Source of the DNA: Bordetella sp. H567 | GTDB taxonomy: Bacteria; Pseudomonadota; Gammaproteobacteria; Burkholderiales; Burkholderiaceae_B | Length of the DNA stretch: 64,000 nt | Assembly: GCF_001704295.1 (NCBI RefSeq) | Contig: NZ_CP012334.1 | Coordinates: forward strand, 4,600,084-4,664,083 | Direction of reading: 5' to 3' | Shown: one piece after another, positions 8,730 to 16,996 of the stretch | Numbering within the stretch: the first letter of the stretch is position 1 | How the letters are laid out: every line of letters starts with the position of its first letter | Notes under the pieces: model-generated | Database searches by the model: none | The model's input: only the letters and a program-made list of their open reading frames with translations | Told to the model about the DNA's origin: nothing | Position numbers and translations under genes: made by a program

Positions 8730-10142
8730 ATGAAAGACACGCCGCCGTCTTCGTCTTCGCAGCATCCCGACAACGCCGATATGCCTGTGCCCACCCCGGC
8801 GCGCCCAGGCGATGCCGGCGCCCGGCACGCAAGCGCCGGCGATGGCCGGAGCGCCCCTGCGCAGGCCGCCGAGCGTCGGCCTGGCGCCGAGGGACCCGAC
8901 GCCGAGCATGCCGCCGCCTCTCCGCGGGTTCCGCTGTGGGTCCTGGCGTTGTCCACCACGCTGGGCATGCAGACCGTGGCGTCCTTCCTGGACCAGAGCC
9001 TGCCCGTGATCGCGCCCCTGCTCACGGCCGGCGCTGGCCTGTCGCCCGAACGCGTCGGCAATCTCTCTTCGCTCAATTCGCTGGGCACCGTCCTCTTCCT
9101 GCTGTTCGGCGCCCCGCTGCTGGCCCGCCTGGGCCCCGTGCGCATGCTGCAGGCCGGCGCGCTGCTGGCGGTATTCGGCCTGGGACTGGCCGCCACGGGC
9201 TACTGGCCCCTGCTGATCGTCGGCGCCATCCTCATGGGCATAGGCTACGGCCCATCCCCACCCGCCGGCAGCCGCATCCTGGCCGCCACCGCGCCGCCCC
9301 GGCATCGCACCCTGATCTTCTCCATCAAGCAAGCCGGCGCGCCCGCGGGCGCGGCCTGCGCCGGCCTGATCCTGGCGCCCGCCGCGGCGGCCTGGGGATG
9401 GGAAGGCGCCATGCTGATTTCCATGGCCATCGGCATCGCCGCCGCCTGCGTGATCGCGCCCGCGCGCGAACGCCTGGATACCGAGCGCGATCCGCAACGC
9501 GCCATACACGTGAAGGCGCTGATACACCCCCGCGCCTTCGCCACGCCCTATCGCGTACTGCGCGCGGCGCCATCCCTGCTGACGGTATCCGCCCTGGCCT
9601 TCTCCTTCGCCATCGTCCAAGGTTCGCTGTTTTCCTTTTCGGTGACCTACCTGGTCACCGCGCGCGGCATGCCCCTGGCCACGGCCGGCATCGCCTACGC
9701 CTGCATGCAGTTCGCCGGCGTCTTCGCGCGCATCTTCCTGGGCTGGCTGGCCGACCGCACCGGCCGCCCCGCCTACAACCTGACCATCCAGGCCTTCATC
9801 GCCGCCGCGCTGGTGGCGGCCTACGCCCTGCTGCCGGCATCGCCCTCCCTGACCCTGGCCGGCCTGGCCGCCGGCGCCGCCGGCTTCTTCGCCGCCAGCT
9901 GGAACGGCATCTACCTGGCCGAAATCGCCCGCCTGTCCCCACCGGAAAAAATCGTGGAGGCCACGTCCGCCTCCGTCCTGATTTCCTTCCTGGGCTATTT
10001 CGTCGGGCCTTCGCTGTTCTCGCTGCTGGTCACGCTGACCGGCGACTACCAGACTCCTTTCTTCGTCGTGGCAATCCAGCTAGCCCTGATGGCCGCCCTC
10101 CAACTCACCGTACTACGCCGCCGCGCACGAACCCACACATAA
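8730..10142 (+). CDS. MFS transporter
   Basis: A 470-residue major facilitator carrier. About 70 residues of Pro/Ala/Gly-rich N-terminal extension precede the first helix (VPLWVLALSTTLGMQTVAS). Twelve hydrophobic segments follow, with the loop motif GWLADRTGRPAYN between helices 8 and 9. The start at ATG 8730 is a judgement call: no clear Shine-Dalgarno is present and the frame is open further upstream. It is divergent from the Bug/dehydratase pair, so it may carry the same or a product compound (inference). The substrate is unknown. Confidence 0.88.
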   Translation: MKDTPPSSSSQHPDNADMPVPTPARPGDAGARHASAGDGRSAPAQAAERRPGAEGPDAEHAAASPRVPLWVLALSTTLGMQTVASFLDQSLPVIAPLLTAGAGLSPERVGNLSSLNSLGTVLFLLFGAPLLARLGPVRMLQAGALLAVFGLGLAATGYWPLLIVGAILMGIGYGPSPPAGSRILAATAPPRHRTLIFSIKQAGAPAGAACAGLILAPAAAAWGWEGAMLISMAIGIAAACVIAPARERLDTERDPQRAIHVKALIHPRAFATPYRVLRAAPSLLTVSALAFSFAIVQGSLFSFSVTYLVTARGMPLATAGIAYACMQFAGVFARIFLGWLADRTGRPAYNLTIQAFIAAALVAAYALLPASPSLTLAGLAAGAAGFFAASWNGIYLAEIARLSPPEKIVEATSASVLISFLGYFVGPSLFSLLVTLTGDYQTPFFVVAIQLALMAALQLTVLRRRARTHT

Positions 10143-10217
10143 GCCCATTTCGCATACACCACCGACACAGCGACACACCGCACGCCGTCCCACCCCGCAC
10201 ACCCACACAGAGCCACA

Positions 10218-10307
10218 CGGTCACACCAGTCACACCAGTCATACTGGGCACACCCGGCACACTGGGCACACCGGTCACACTGGGCACACCCGTCACACCG
10301 GCCACAT
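10218..10307. repeat. 9-bp minisatellite, ten copies
   Basis: Ten consecutive 9-bp units ending in CACAC (variants CGGTCACAC, CAGTCACAC, TGGGCACAC, CCGTCACAC), with only the first 3-4 bases varying and the last unit degenerate. The period is a multiple of three, so both strands stay open and would read as short Gly/Val or Thr/Pro repeats, but there is no sign of translation. Confidence 0.85.
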
Positions 10308-10339
10308 CGAGCACCCTAGACACCCCAACAAAGCGTAGG

Positions 10340-10372
10340 CGTATTGCGGCCGCGCTGGGCGGCCGCAATACG
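10340..10372. terminator. perfect 14-bp stem-loop between convergent genes
   Basis: CGTATTGCGGCCGC, a 5-base loop (GCTGG), then the exact reverse complement. This is a very stable hairpin about 200 bp past the MFS stop and 440 bp past the ABC ATPase stop on the other strand. It lacks a U-tract. It could stop transcription from both sides or be part of the surrounding repeat element. Confidence 0.5.
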
Positions 10373-10470
10373 ACGGGCAACCCAAGATCTTCCGCCGTTC
10401 ACCCACGCCCCCCCACGAAGTGCCAAGCACTCAACCCGTGCCAGCGGACAGTGATTAAGGCACAACGGAG

Positions 10471-10668
10471 TCCGTCGGGGGGGATGCCTGTCGGGGCCGG
10501 CCCGTTGAGTCCGAGCGAGCGGGCGCCGAAGGGAGCCGAGGCGCGGACACCATCAAGAAAAAACACCACCCCCAACGCCCGGCGGACGAGGACAGCGATG
10601 CGGTGTCCGGCCCCCGCGGGCCGGACCGGACGATCGGGCCGGCCCCGACAGGCATCCCCCCCGACGGA
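10471..10668. repeat. perfect 34-bp inverted repeat flanking a 130-bp spacer
   Basis: The left arm is 10471-10504 and the right arm 10635-10668; all 34 bases are exact reverse complements. The spacer carries a nested 8-bp inverted repeat (CGGACACC at 10544-10551, GGTGTCCG at 10602-10609). No obvious target-site duplication flanks the arms and no recombinase or transposase gene is nearby. It could be a non-autonomous element (MITE-like), an invertible segment or a large cruciform-forming terminator. Sequence alone does not decide. Confidence 0.85.
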
Positions 10669-10676
10669 CGGCCCGA

Positions 10677-10785
10677 GCAAAACGGACGACCCTAGCAAAA
10701 GGGACGACCCAAGCAAAACGGACGACCCAAGCAAAACGGACGACCCAAGCAAAACGTACCGCCCAAGCAAAACGGACAGGCCCAA
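10677..10785. repeat. 18-bp minisatellite, six copies
   Basis: Six units of consensus GCAAAACGGACGACCCAA, with units 3 and 4 identical, units 1, 2 and 5 carrying one to three changes and unit 6 one base longer. It begins 8 bp after the right arm of the 34-bp inverted repeat and ends 25 bp before the ABC ATPase stop codon. Confidence 0.85.
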
Positions 10786-10810
10786 GCAAGCGCCCCCCAT
10801 CCGCAAATAC

Positions 10811-11584
10811 CTAAACCTGCTCCACCGGCACCGACAAAAAATTCCGCAACTCCACCGTCCGAGGCCGATCGAAAATCTCCTCCGGCCCCCCCTCCTCATG
10901 CACGCGGCCTTGATGCATGAAAATCACCCGATCGCTGACCTTCCGCGCAAACCCCATCTCGTGCGTGACGATAATCAACGTACACCCCTCGCGCGCCAGT
11001 TTCTCGATCACCTGCAGCACCTCACCCACCAGCTCGGGATCCAACGCCGACGTCATCTCATCGCACAGCACCACTTCCGGGTTCATCGCCAACGCCCGCG
11101 CGATGGCCACACGCTGCTGCTGCCCGCCTGAAAGCTGATGCGGCGCGCTGTCGAAGCGCCCCGCCAACCCCACCCGGTCCAGCAGCGACTCCGCCAATTT
11201 GCGCGCATCCGCCTGCGGCAGCTTGCGCACCAACCGCGGCGCCAGCATGATGTTCTCGCCCGCGCTCATCGTCGGGAAAAGATTGAACTGCTGGAACACC
11301 ATCCCGACGCTCTGCCGCAACTCCCGCATCGCATGCGCGTCGCCGTGCTTCAGCGCGCGCCCGCCCACCGCAAGGCTGCCGGCATCGAAGCGCTCGAGTC
11401 CGTTGATACACCGCAGCAGCGTACTCTTGCCCGAACCGCTACGCCCGATGATGGACACGACCTCGCTGCGCTGCACGCACAAGTCTATGCCCTTCAGGAC
11501 TTCGTTGTCGCCGAAGCATTTGCGCAGCCCCTTGATTTCCACCAGGCAGCCCTCGCGGTCGCGGCCCATATCGTTGCCAGGCAT
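10811..11584 (-). CDS. polar amino-acid-type ABC transporter ATP-binding protein
   Basis: A 257-residue ATPase of the GlnQ/HisP type. Walker [10 protein letters not shown] is at 47-55; [15 protein letters not shown] (signature), [14 protein letters not shown] (Walker B) and VTHEMGFA (H-loop) follow. It powers an importer with the two permeases upstream and the binding protein at the head of the operon. The ATG at 11584 follows GGGAGG. The gap from the upstream permease stop is 14 bp. It is the last gene of the operon; the repeat locus lies beyond its stop. Confidence 0.95.
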   Translation of the reverse strand: MPGNDMGRDREGCLVEIKGLRKCFGDNEVLKGIDLCVQRSEVVSIIGRSGSGKSTLLRCINGLERFDAGSLAVGGRALKHGDAHAMRELRQSVGMVFQQFNLFPTMSAGENIMLAPRLVRKLPQADARKLAESLLDRVGLAGRFDSAPHQLSGGQQQRVAIARALAMNPEVVLCDEMTSALDPELVGEVLQVIEKLAREGCTLIIVTHEMGFARKVSDRVIFMHQGRVHEEGGPEEIFDRPRTVELRNFLSVPVEQV

Positions 11585-11598
11585 GCCGGCCTCCCTTT

Positions 11599-12249
11599 TC
11601 AGTATTGGATGCGCGTTCGTCTTTCCAGACGCCGCCCCAGCAGCGAACACGGAAAGCAGATCGCGAAATAGATCAGCGACACCAGCCCATACACCACGAA
11701 AGGCTCGTACGTCACATTGGCGATCATCTGGCCGGCGCGAGTCAGCTCCACGAATCCCACTACCGACGCCAGCGACGTATTCTTGATGATCTGCACCAGC
11801 AAGCCCACCGTGGGCGGAACCGCCATGCGGAAAGTCTGGGGGAAAATCACGTGCACCAGCTGCTCGCGCAGGTTCAGCGCCAGGCTGGCCGATGCCTCCC
11901 ACTGTCCCGGCGGAATCGACCGCACGCAGCCGTACCATGTCTCGGTCAGATACGCGCAGGCATAGAAGATCAGGCACACCGTCGCGGCCGACAGCGGCGT
12001 GGTCTCCACGCCCACCAGTGCCAGCCCGAAATACGTCAGGAACAGCTGCATCAGCAGCGGCGTGCCCTGGAACAGCTGCACATACCAGCCCACCGCGCGG
12101 CCCAGCGTCGCGGGTTTCCACAGCCGCAGCACCAGCATCGCCACGGCCAGCAGCGAACCGCCCACGAACGCGATCGCGGACAGCGCCAGCGTCCAGGGTA
12201 GCGCCAACAGCAGATTGCGGATGATGTCCCAGCCCGAGAACGCGTTCAT
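11599..12249 (-). CDS. amino-acid ABC transporter permease (HisM/GlnP type)
   Basis: A 216-residue inner-membrane permease with about five helices. The ATPase-docking EAA loop is visible as [18 protein letters not shown], and [17 protein letters not shown] is the usual polar-amino-acid permease segment. It forms a heterodimer with the upstream permease. It starts 34 bp after that gene's stop and is followed at 14 bp by the ATPase gene. Confidence 0.94.
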   Translation of the reverse strand: MNAFSGWDIIRNLLLALPWTLALSAIAFVGGSLLAVAMLVLRLWKPATLGRAVGWYVQLFQGTPLLMQLFLTYFGLALVGVETTPLSAATVCLIFYACAYLTETWYGCVRSIPPGQWEASASLALNLREQLVHVIFPQTFRMAVPPTVGLLVQIIKNTSLASVVGFVELTRAGQMIANVTYEPFVVYGLVSLIYFAICFPCSLLGRRLERRTRIQY

Positions 12250-12283
12250 CGCCGGTTCCTCATCAAGACGATCGCCGCGGCGC

Positions 12284-12958
12284 TCATTTGAGCGCGCCCA
12301 CGGGCAGGCGCCCGAAGATCCAGCGCGGGCCCAGCCACGCCAGCAGCGCGCGCAACGCGATGGCCAGGCCCAGATAGACCGCGGTCACCACGATGTACGA
12401 CTCGAAATTTCGGAAGGTCTTGCCCGCGATGAAATTCGCCACATAGGACAGCTCCGCCGTCGATATCTGGCTGCACAGCGCGGAGGCCAGCATCATGATC
12501 ACCAATTGGCTGGTCAGCCCGGGCCAGATACGCGCCAACGCAGGCGGCACCACCACGCGCGTGAAGATCTGCCAGCGGCTCAAGGCCAGGGATTCGGCGG
12601 CCTCGATCTGGCCGCGCGGCGTGGCTTCCAGGCCGGCGCGCACGATCTCGCAGGCGTAGGCGCCCAGGTTCAAGGTCAGCGACAGCAGCGCCGCGCTGGT
12701 GCTTCCCAGCTTCAGGCCCACCGACGGCAGGCCGAAGAAAATGAAGAATATCTGCGCCAGGAACGGCGTATTGCGGAAGAACTCCACGTAACAGGCCACG
12801 ATGGACCGCGTGACCGGCCCGCCGTGCAAGCGCGCCCCCGCGCAGGCGATCCCCAGCAGCGTGCCCAGCGTGCACGACACCAACGTCAGGAATACGGTAA
12901 AGGCCAGCCCATCCAGGAACATGGGCCAGGCGGCCAGCACATCGGAAAATTGCAGCAT
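12284..12958 (-). CDS. amino-acid ABC transporter permease (HisQ/GlnP type)
   Basis: A 224-residue inner-membrane permease. The docking loop is RGQIEAAESLALSRWQ and the preceding segment EFFRNTPFLAQIFFIFFG is typical of the family. The start is taken at ATG 12958 (MLQFSDVLAAWPMFLDG); the frame is open further upstream but overlaps the PrpD-like gene without homology. It lies directly after the MmgE/PrpD gene and before the partner permease. Confidence 0.93.
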   Translation of the reverse strand: MLQFSDVLAAWPMFLDGLAFTVFLTLVSCTLGTLLGIACAGARLHGGPVTRSIVACYVEFFRNTPFLAQIFFIFFGLPSVGLKLGSTSAALLSLTLNLGAYACEIVRAGLEATPRGQIEAAESLALSRWQIFTRVVVPPALARIWPGLTSQLVIMMLASALCSQISTAELSYVANFIAGKTFRNFESYIVVTAVYLGLAIALRALLAWLGPRWIFGRLPVGALK

Positions 12959-12978
12959 CGATATCGCCCTTTGTCGGC

Positions 12979-14367
12979 TCAGGCAGGCAGCGCGCCAGCG
13001 GCGCCGCGCAGCAGGGTGCGCAGCGGGGTTCTTCCATCCATGGCTTGCAGGTTCACCAGCAGCGCGGCCGCGCGGGACGCACCCAGCACCGGGTCCGCGC
13101 AGTCGCGGAATTTGCCGCCCAGTTCGGTATCGGAAAGCGCATCGCTCGCGCCGCCCCGCGCCACGGCGCGAAACCGCTCCAGCGTGCGCCCATCGCGCAG
13201 GCGCACGCGCACCGCGGCGCCTTCGGGCGCCCGCTCGCGCAGACGGGCGTCCCGCCACCGCTCCCCGCTGTACTGCCTGACCCGCGCCATCAATGTCAGC
13301 AACGCCGGATCCGCCAGCACCTCGGCGCACAGATGGCGCAATTGCACCGCGCCGTGGAGCAAGGTCACCGCGATCGCGAAGGGCATGCTGAACTGCGCTT
13401 CGCGCGGCGACCCGGGTACCTCGTACTTCAGGTTCGCCAGGACGATGGGGGGCACATCGCAAACGATCTCCTCGATGTCCTGCGCGGCCACGCCGTGTTC
13501 GGCCACCAGTTCCGCCACCGCGTCCGCGGCGGCGTGCGAGGACAGGCAGACGGGAATGCGCTTGACGTCCACGCCCGGCTGCTCCAGGTACCATTGCCGA
13601 CCCAGCACGCCAATGCGGTCGTCGTCGAGGATGCCCTCGTTGAACAGGGCGGCCAGGCCGTTATCGCCTTCCAGCGCGCGGTCCGGACCGGATGCGCCGT
13701 GGGCGGCCAGCAGCGCGCCCGCCACGCCAGCCCTGGCCGCGTGGCCGGCGCCCAGCGGCTTCGCATCCGAGCCGAAGCAGGCCTTCATGCCGCCGGCGCT
13801 GGCCACCGCCAGGCCCAGGGCCGCGCGGGTACGCGCTTCGTCCAGCTTCAACAGCCAGGCCGCCGCCATGCTGGCCCCGATCGGCCCCAGCACGCCCGTC
13901 GTCCACCAGCCGCGTTCGTACAACCGTGAACGCGTGGCGGCGCCCACCGCGTATTCGCACTCGGCGCCCGCCACGTAGGCGCTGACGGCGTCCGCGCCGG
14001 TCGCGCCCTGGCGTTCGCCCACGGCAAGCAAGGCCGGCACGATGACGGCCGAGCCGTGCACGAAGCCCGCGTAGCAGTTGTCGTCGAAATCCTGGGCGTG
14101 CGCCGCCGTGCCGTTGGCGAAGGCCGCCCCACAGGCATCGTAGCGGCGGCTGGCGCCCAGCGCGGTACAAGGCCCATCCGGCGCCGCTTCATCGACCAGG
14201 GCGCGGGCGTGCCGCGCCGCCGCCGTGGCCGAGCCCGCCAGCGCCACGCCCACCGTATCGATCAGGCAGCCGCGCGCGCGGGCGCGCACGGACGGTGGCA
14301 TCGCATCGGCCCGCAGCGACGCCACCCAGCGCGCGATGCGCGCACTTGCATCGTCTTCACGTTGCAT
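12979..14367 (-). CDS. MmgE/PrpD family protein
   Basis: A 462-residue cytoplasmic protein of the 2-methylcitrate dehydratase (MmgE/PrpD) family. It has the N-terminal helical domain (LIDTVGVALAGS around residues 37-48, AQDFDDNCYAGFVHGSAVIV around 90-109) and the C-terminal alpha/beta domain (VDVKRIPVCLSSHAAADAVA). The family dehydrates or isomerises hydroxy-acids; many catabolic paralogs have unknown substrates. ATG 14367 follows AAGGGGA; the longer frame to 14403 lacks a ribosome site. It sits inside an ABC importer operon between binding protein and permeases, so it probably acts on the imported compound (inference). Confidence 0.92.
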   Translation of the reverse strand: MQREDDASARIARWVASLRADAMPPSVRARARGCLIDTVGVALAGSATAAARHARALVDEAAPDGPCTALGASRRYDACGAAFANGTAAHAQDFDDNCYAGFVHGSAVIVPALLAVGERQGATGADAVSAYVAGAECEYAVGAATRSRLYERGWWTTGVLGPIGASMAAAWLLKLDEARTRAALGLAVASAGGMKACFGSDAKPLGAGHAARAGVAGALLAAHGASGPDRALEGDNGLAALFNEGILDDDRIGVLGRQWYLEQPGVDVKRIPVCLSSHAAADAVAELVAEHGVAAQDIEEIVCDVPPIVLANLKYEVPGSPREAQFSMPFAIAVTLLHGAVQLRHLCAEVLADPALLTLMARVRQYSGERWRDARLRERAPEGAAVRVRLRDGRTLERFRAVARGGASDALSDTELGGKFRDCADPVLGASRAAALLVNLQAMDGRTPLRTLLRGAAGALPA

Positions 14368-14433
14368 CACGTGTTCCCCTTGTGCATCCTGCAGGGCCGG
14401 CACGCCTTCTGGGAGGCGGGTCGCCGGCCGGCA

Positions 14434-15219
14434 TCAATCCGGCAGATCGCCCGCGGGCGCGCCCAGCCACTTGCGCGACAGCTTGTCGATGGTGCCGTCC
14501 TGCCTGGCCTGGCGAATAATGGCATTCACCTTGTCCAGCAGCTGCGTTTCGCCTTTGCCGACCCCGACATAACAGGGAGCGTTGGCCAGCACGACCTTCA
14601 GCTCCAGGTCGGCGGACGGGTTCTTCTGCTGGATCGCGGACGCGACCGCGGTACCGCTGGCGAACAGCTGCGTCTGTCCCGACAGGAAAGCCGCGATGGT
14701 GCTGTTGTTGTCCTCGAAGCGCTTGACCTCGGCGCCCGGCGCCAGCCGCTGCAATTCCTCGTCCTGCATCGAGCCGCGCGTCACCGAGATGACCTTGCCC
14801 TTCAGGTCTTCATAGCTGCTGGCCTTCAGTCCCTTCGCGCCGAACACCGCGTCGAAGAAAGGCGAATAGGCGATGCTGAAATCGATCACCTTGGCGCGTT
14901 CCGCCGTCTTGCCCAGCGAGGAAATCGTCAGGTCGGTTTTCTTGGTTTGCAGGTAGGCGACGCGGTTGGGCGCCGTGACGGGCACCAGTTCCAGCTTCAC
15001 GCCCAGTTTTTCGGCGATCAGGCGCGCCATATCGATATCCATGCCCTGCGGCTGCATATCGTTGCCCACGAAGCCGAAGGGAGGATAGTCGGTGGGCACG
15101 GCCACGCGTATCGACTTGCGCGCCATGATGGTGGACAGGGCATCCTGGGCGGACGCGGGCAGCGCCGACAGCGACGCGGCGAAGCCGATGACGGCCATGG
15201 CGAAGAGTTTGAGTTTCAT
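14434..15219 (-). CDS. ABC transporter substrate-binding protein, family 3
   Basis: A 261-residue periplasmic binding protein of the polar amino-acid type (SBP_bac_3). Signal peptide 1-24 ends in ASA; the mature part starts with IRVAVPTDYPPFGFVG and carries GMDIDMARLIAEKLGVKLEL. It feeds the two permeases and ATPase downstream. ATG 15219 follows AAGGAAG. A 250-bp gap with a GC-rich hairpin separates it from the RidA-like gene, so it may have its own promoter. Confidence 0.94.
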   Translation of the reverse strand: MKLKLFAMAVIGFAASLSALPASAQDALSTIMARKSIRVAVPTDYPPFGFVGNDMQPQGMDIDMARLIAEKLGVKLELVPVTAPNRVAYLQTKKTDLTISSLGKTAERAKVIDFSIAYSPFFDAVFGAKGLKASSYEDLKGKVISVTRGSMQDEELQRLAPGAEVKRFEDNNSTIAAFLSGQTQLFASGTAVASAIQQKNPSADLELKVVLANAPCYVGVGKGETQLLDKVNAIIRQARQDGTIDKLSRKWLGAPAGDLPD

Positions 15220-15362
15220 ACCGCTTCCTTACGAAGAAATCTGCCGGAGCAGGAGAAAAATCACTTCAACAAAAAGGTCTGTATGGACTCGCACGGGAAT
15301 ACCAGCAAAACACACCCGCGTCGCTCCGCCTGCTCCCAGCGGCATCGAACCCTTGTGGCCGC

Positions 15363-15387
15363 GGCCGCGGGGCCGAAGCCCGCGGCC
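15363..15387. terminator. GC-rich hairpin downstream of the RidA-like gene
   Basis: Stem GGCCGCGGG/CCCGCGGCC (9 bp) with a 7-base loop, in the 250-bp gap between the RidA-like gene and the ABC binding-protein gene. No U-tract. It may attenuate read-through from the ureohydrolase/RidA genes into the transporter genes. Confidence 0.35.
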
Positions 15388-15469
15388 CCGGAGGCTGCGT
15401 TGTTATGTTCTTCGCGGACAGCGTGCCGGCAAGCCGGCATCGCACTTATCGAATTACCAGGCCGGAAAG

Positions 15470-15883
15470 TCAATCGGGGATAACCGCGGTGGCGTCCACC
15501 TCCACCATGTACTCGGGGCGCGCGAAGGCGCTTACCACGATGCCCGTGGAGACGGGAAACACCCCTTTCAGCCAACGCCCCACCACGCGATAGACATCCT
15601 CGCGATAGCGCGGGTCCGAGATATAGATCGTCAGCTTGCAGATGTGGTCCAGCGCGCTGCCGGCCTCCTTGAGCAGCATGTCGATATTCTTCATCGCCTG
15701 CTCCGTCTGGCCCGCTACGTCCCCGATGCATACCGATTCGGAGGTATCCAGGTCCTGGCCGATCTGTCCGCGCAGGAAAACGAAGGTGCCGCGCGCGACC
15801 ACCGCCTGGCAGAGATCGTTGTCCAGCTTCTGTTCCGGATACGTGGCGCGGGTATTGAATTTACGGATGCGTGTGTGTGCCAT
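15470..15883 (-). CDS. RidA-family protein (atypical, no catalytic Arg)
   Basis: A 137-residue RidA/YjgF-type protein, expected to be a cytoplasmic trimer. The fold markers FLRGQIGQDL and KLTIYISDPRYRED are present. At the site where imine deaminases have PARS the sequence reads PVSTG, so the catalytic Arg is Ser; this places it among the Rid-like subgroups of uncertain activity. The ATG at 15883 is preceded by GAGAAG. A GTG at 15898 overlaps the ureohydrolase stop (GTGA) and is an alternative start giving 142 residues. It is tightly linked to the ureohydrolase gene, so both probably act in one pathway. Confidence 0.9.
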   Translation of the reverse strand: MAHTRIRKFNTRATYPEQKLDNDLCQAVVARGTFVFLRGQIGQDLDTSESVCIGDVAGQTEQAMKNIDMLLKEAGSALDHICKLTIYISDPRYREDVYRVVGRWLKGVFPVSTGIVVSAFARPEYMVEVDATAVIPD

Positions 15884-15894
15884 GGTGTCGCTTC

Positions 15895-16857
15895 TCACTT
15901 GCGGTCGAAATAGCCGGCGCGGATGGAGGCGCCGATCAGGTTGACGATCAGCCGACCGGCGGTCACGCAGGTCAGCATGGCGGCGTTGTCCTTGGACGGC
16001 TGGATTTCCACGATGTCCATGCCGACGACGCGGCCCTTCTTCACCAGGCCGTGTATCAGCTTGCGCGCCTGCACGAAGGTCACGCCGCCGGGCGCGGGCC
16101 CGTCGACAGCGGGCATGACGGCCGCGTCCATGCCGTCGGCATCGATGCTCAGGTAATAGTTGCCGCCGTCGGGAATGCGGTCCAGCACCGCCTGCATGCC
16201 GACGTCGTGCAATTCGTAGGCCGTGATCAGGTCCGCGCCATAGCGGCGCGCCGCCTCGTAGTCGGCGGGCCGGCCGCTGCCCTGGGCGCGCAGGCCGATC
16301 TGCACGATGTGCTTCACATAGGGCAGCTCCGACGCGCGGCGGATAGGGCTGGACAACCCGTCGCGCACGCCGTTGACCTCCTCGCGCCAGTCCAGGTGGG
16401 CATCGACGTGGACCAGGGTGATGGGACCATGCTGGTCGTAGCCGCGCAGCACCGGCGTGGTGATGCCATGATCGCCGCCCAGCACGATAGGCAGCCCGCC
16501 GCCCTGCAGGATGTGGCGCACCGCCAGCTCGCAGCGCCGGTAGTGGTCACCGGGCTTGGTCAGGTCGGGCAGCACGTCGCCGCAATCGACGAAGCGGATG
16601 TCCGTGCGGCCTTGCAGCAGCGGCCCGTCGATGTCGAAGTCGTAGTGCTCGGGCGCCCGCACCAGGCGGTCGGTCAAGTCGCGTATCGTCTGCGGCGCGC
16701 GAGTCTGGTCGTTGGTAAAGGAATGCGGGCCGTAGGCCGATCCGAAGGGCATGCCCAGTATGGCGATATCGGCGCGCAGGTTTTCCAGATCGGTGACCAG
16801 CTCGGAATACAGCAGGCTCTTGTGACCGGTACGCGGCGGGACAGTAAGGGTTTCCAT
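15895..16857 (-). CDS. ureohydrolase (agmatinase/arginase family)
   Basis: A 320-residue binuclear Mn hydrolase. Metal ligands are visible: His130 in GGDHG (127-131), DAHLD (152-156) and SIDADGMD (237-244). Family enzymes release urea from agmatine, arginine, guanidinobutyrate or related guanidino acids. The loop after the last motif reads AAVMPAVDGPAPGG, a non-standard form of DPAFAPGTGTPEPGG, so the substrate should not be assumed to be agmatine. It is the first gene of the run with the RidA-like protein and the ABC importer, divergent from a LysR gene. Import of a guanidino or amidino acid followed by urea release is a reasonable reading (inference). Confidence 0.92.
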   Translation of the reverse strand: METLTVPPRTGHKSLLYSELVTDLENLRADIAILGMPFGSAYGPHSFTNDQTRAPQTIRDLTDRLVRAPEHYDFDIDGPLLQGRTDIRFVDCGDVLPDLTKPGDHYRRCELAVRHILQGGGLPIVLGGDHGITTPVLRGYDQHGPITLVHVDAHLDWREEVNGVRDGLSSPIRRASELPYVKHIVQIGLRAQGSGRPADYEAARRYGADLITAYELHDVGMQAVLDRIPDGGNYYLSIDADGMDAAVMPAVDGPAPGGVTFVQARKLIHGLVKKGRVVGMDIVEIQPSKDNAAMLTCVTAGRLIVNLIGASIRAGYFDRK

Positions 16858-16996
16858 GTAGTCGACACCTTCATGGCAGGAAAGGGAAGTGACAGCCTTG
16901 GGTCGTGGCGCGCCCAGGCGGCACCGGGAATGACGAGGAACACTTTACGAGTGCCGGGTATTGGTAAAAAATGATTTTTTTGTCGGGATAGTCTCG

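Larger units (their letters stand above)
10143..10810. other. gene-free composite repeat locus
   Basis: A 668-bp gap between the convergent MFS and ABC ATPase genes. I see no gene in it: the open frames have no ribosome site and follow the repeats. It holds, in order, a 9-bp minisatellite, a perfect 14-bp hairpin, a 34-bp inverted repeat around a 130-bp spacer and an 18-bp minisatellite, each listed separately. Such a pile-up of repeats is absent from the rest of the window. Confidence 0.8.

Noticed and set aside
10677-10785. CRISPR array
   Set aside because: Units abut directly with no unique spacers and no cas genes are near.
10399-10899. Minus-strand frame coding a VLLGSS-type repeat protein
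   Set aside because: It runs through the inverted repeat, reads the 18-bp minisatellite and overlaps the ATPase gene; no start signal.
8594-11131. 845-residue plus-strand open frame spanning the MFS gene, the repeat locus and part of the ABC ATPase
   Set aside because: It overlaps two well-supported genes in other frames and stays open only because the repeats have periods of three. No ribosome site.
12246-13037. Alternative 263-residue minus-strand gene overlapping a permease
   Set aside because: Shadow frame of the permease gene that has the EAA loop and proper membrane helices.
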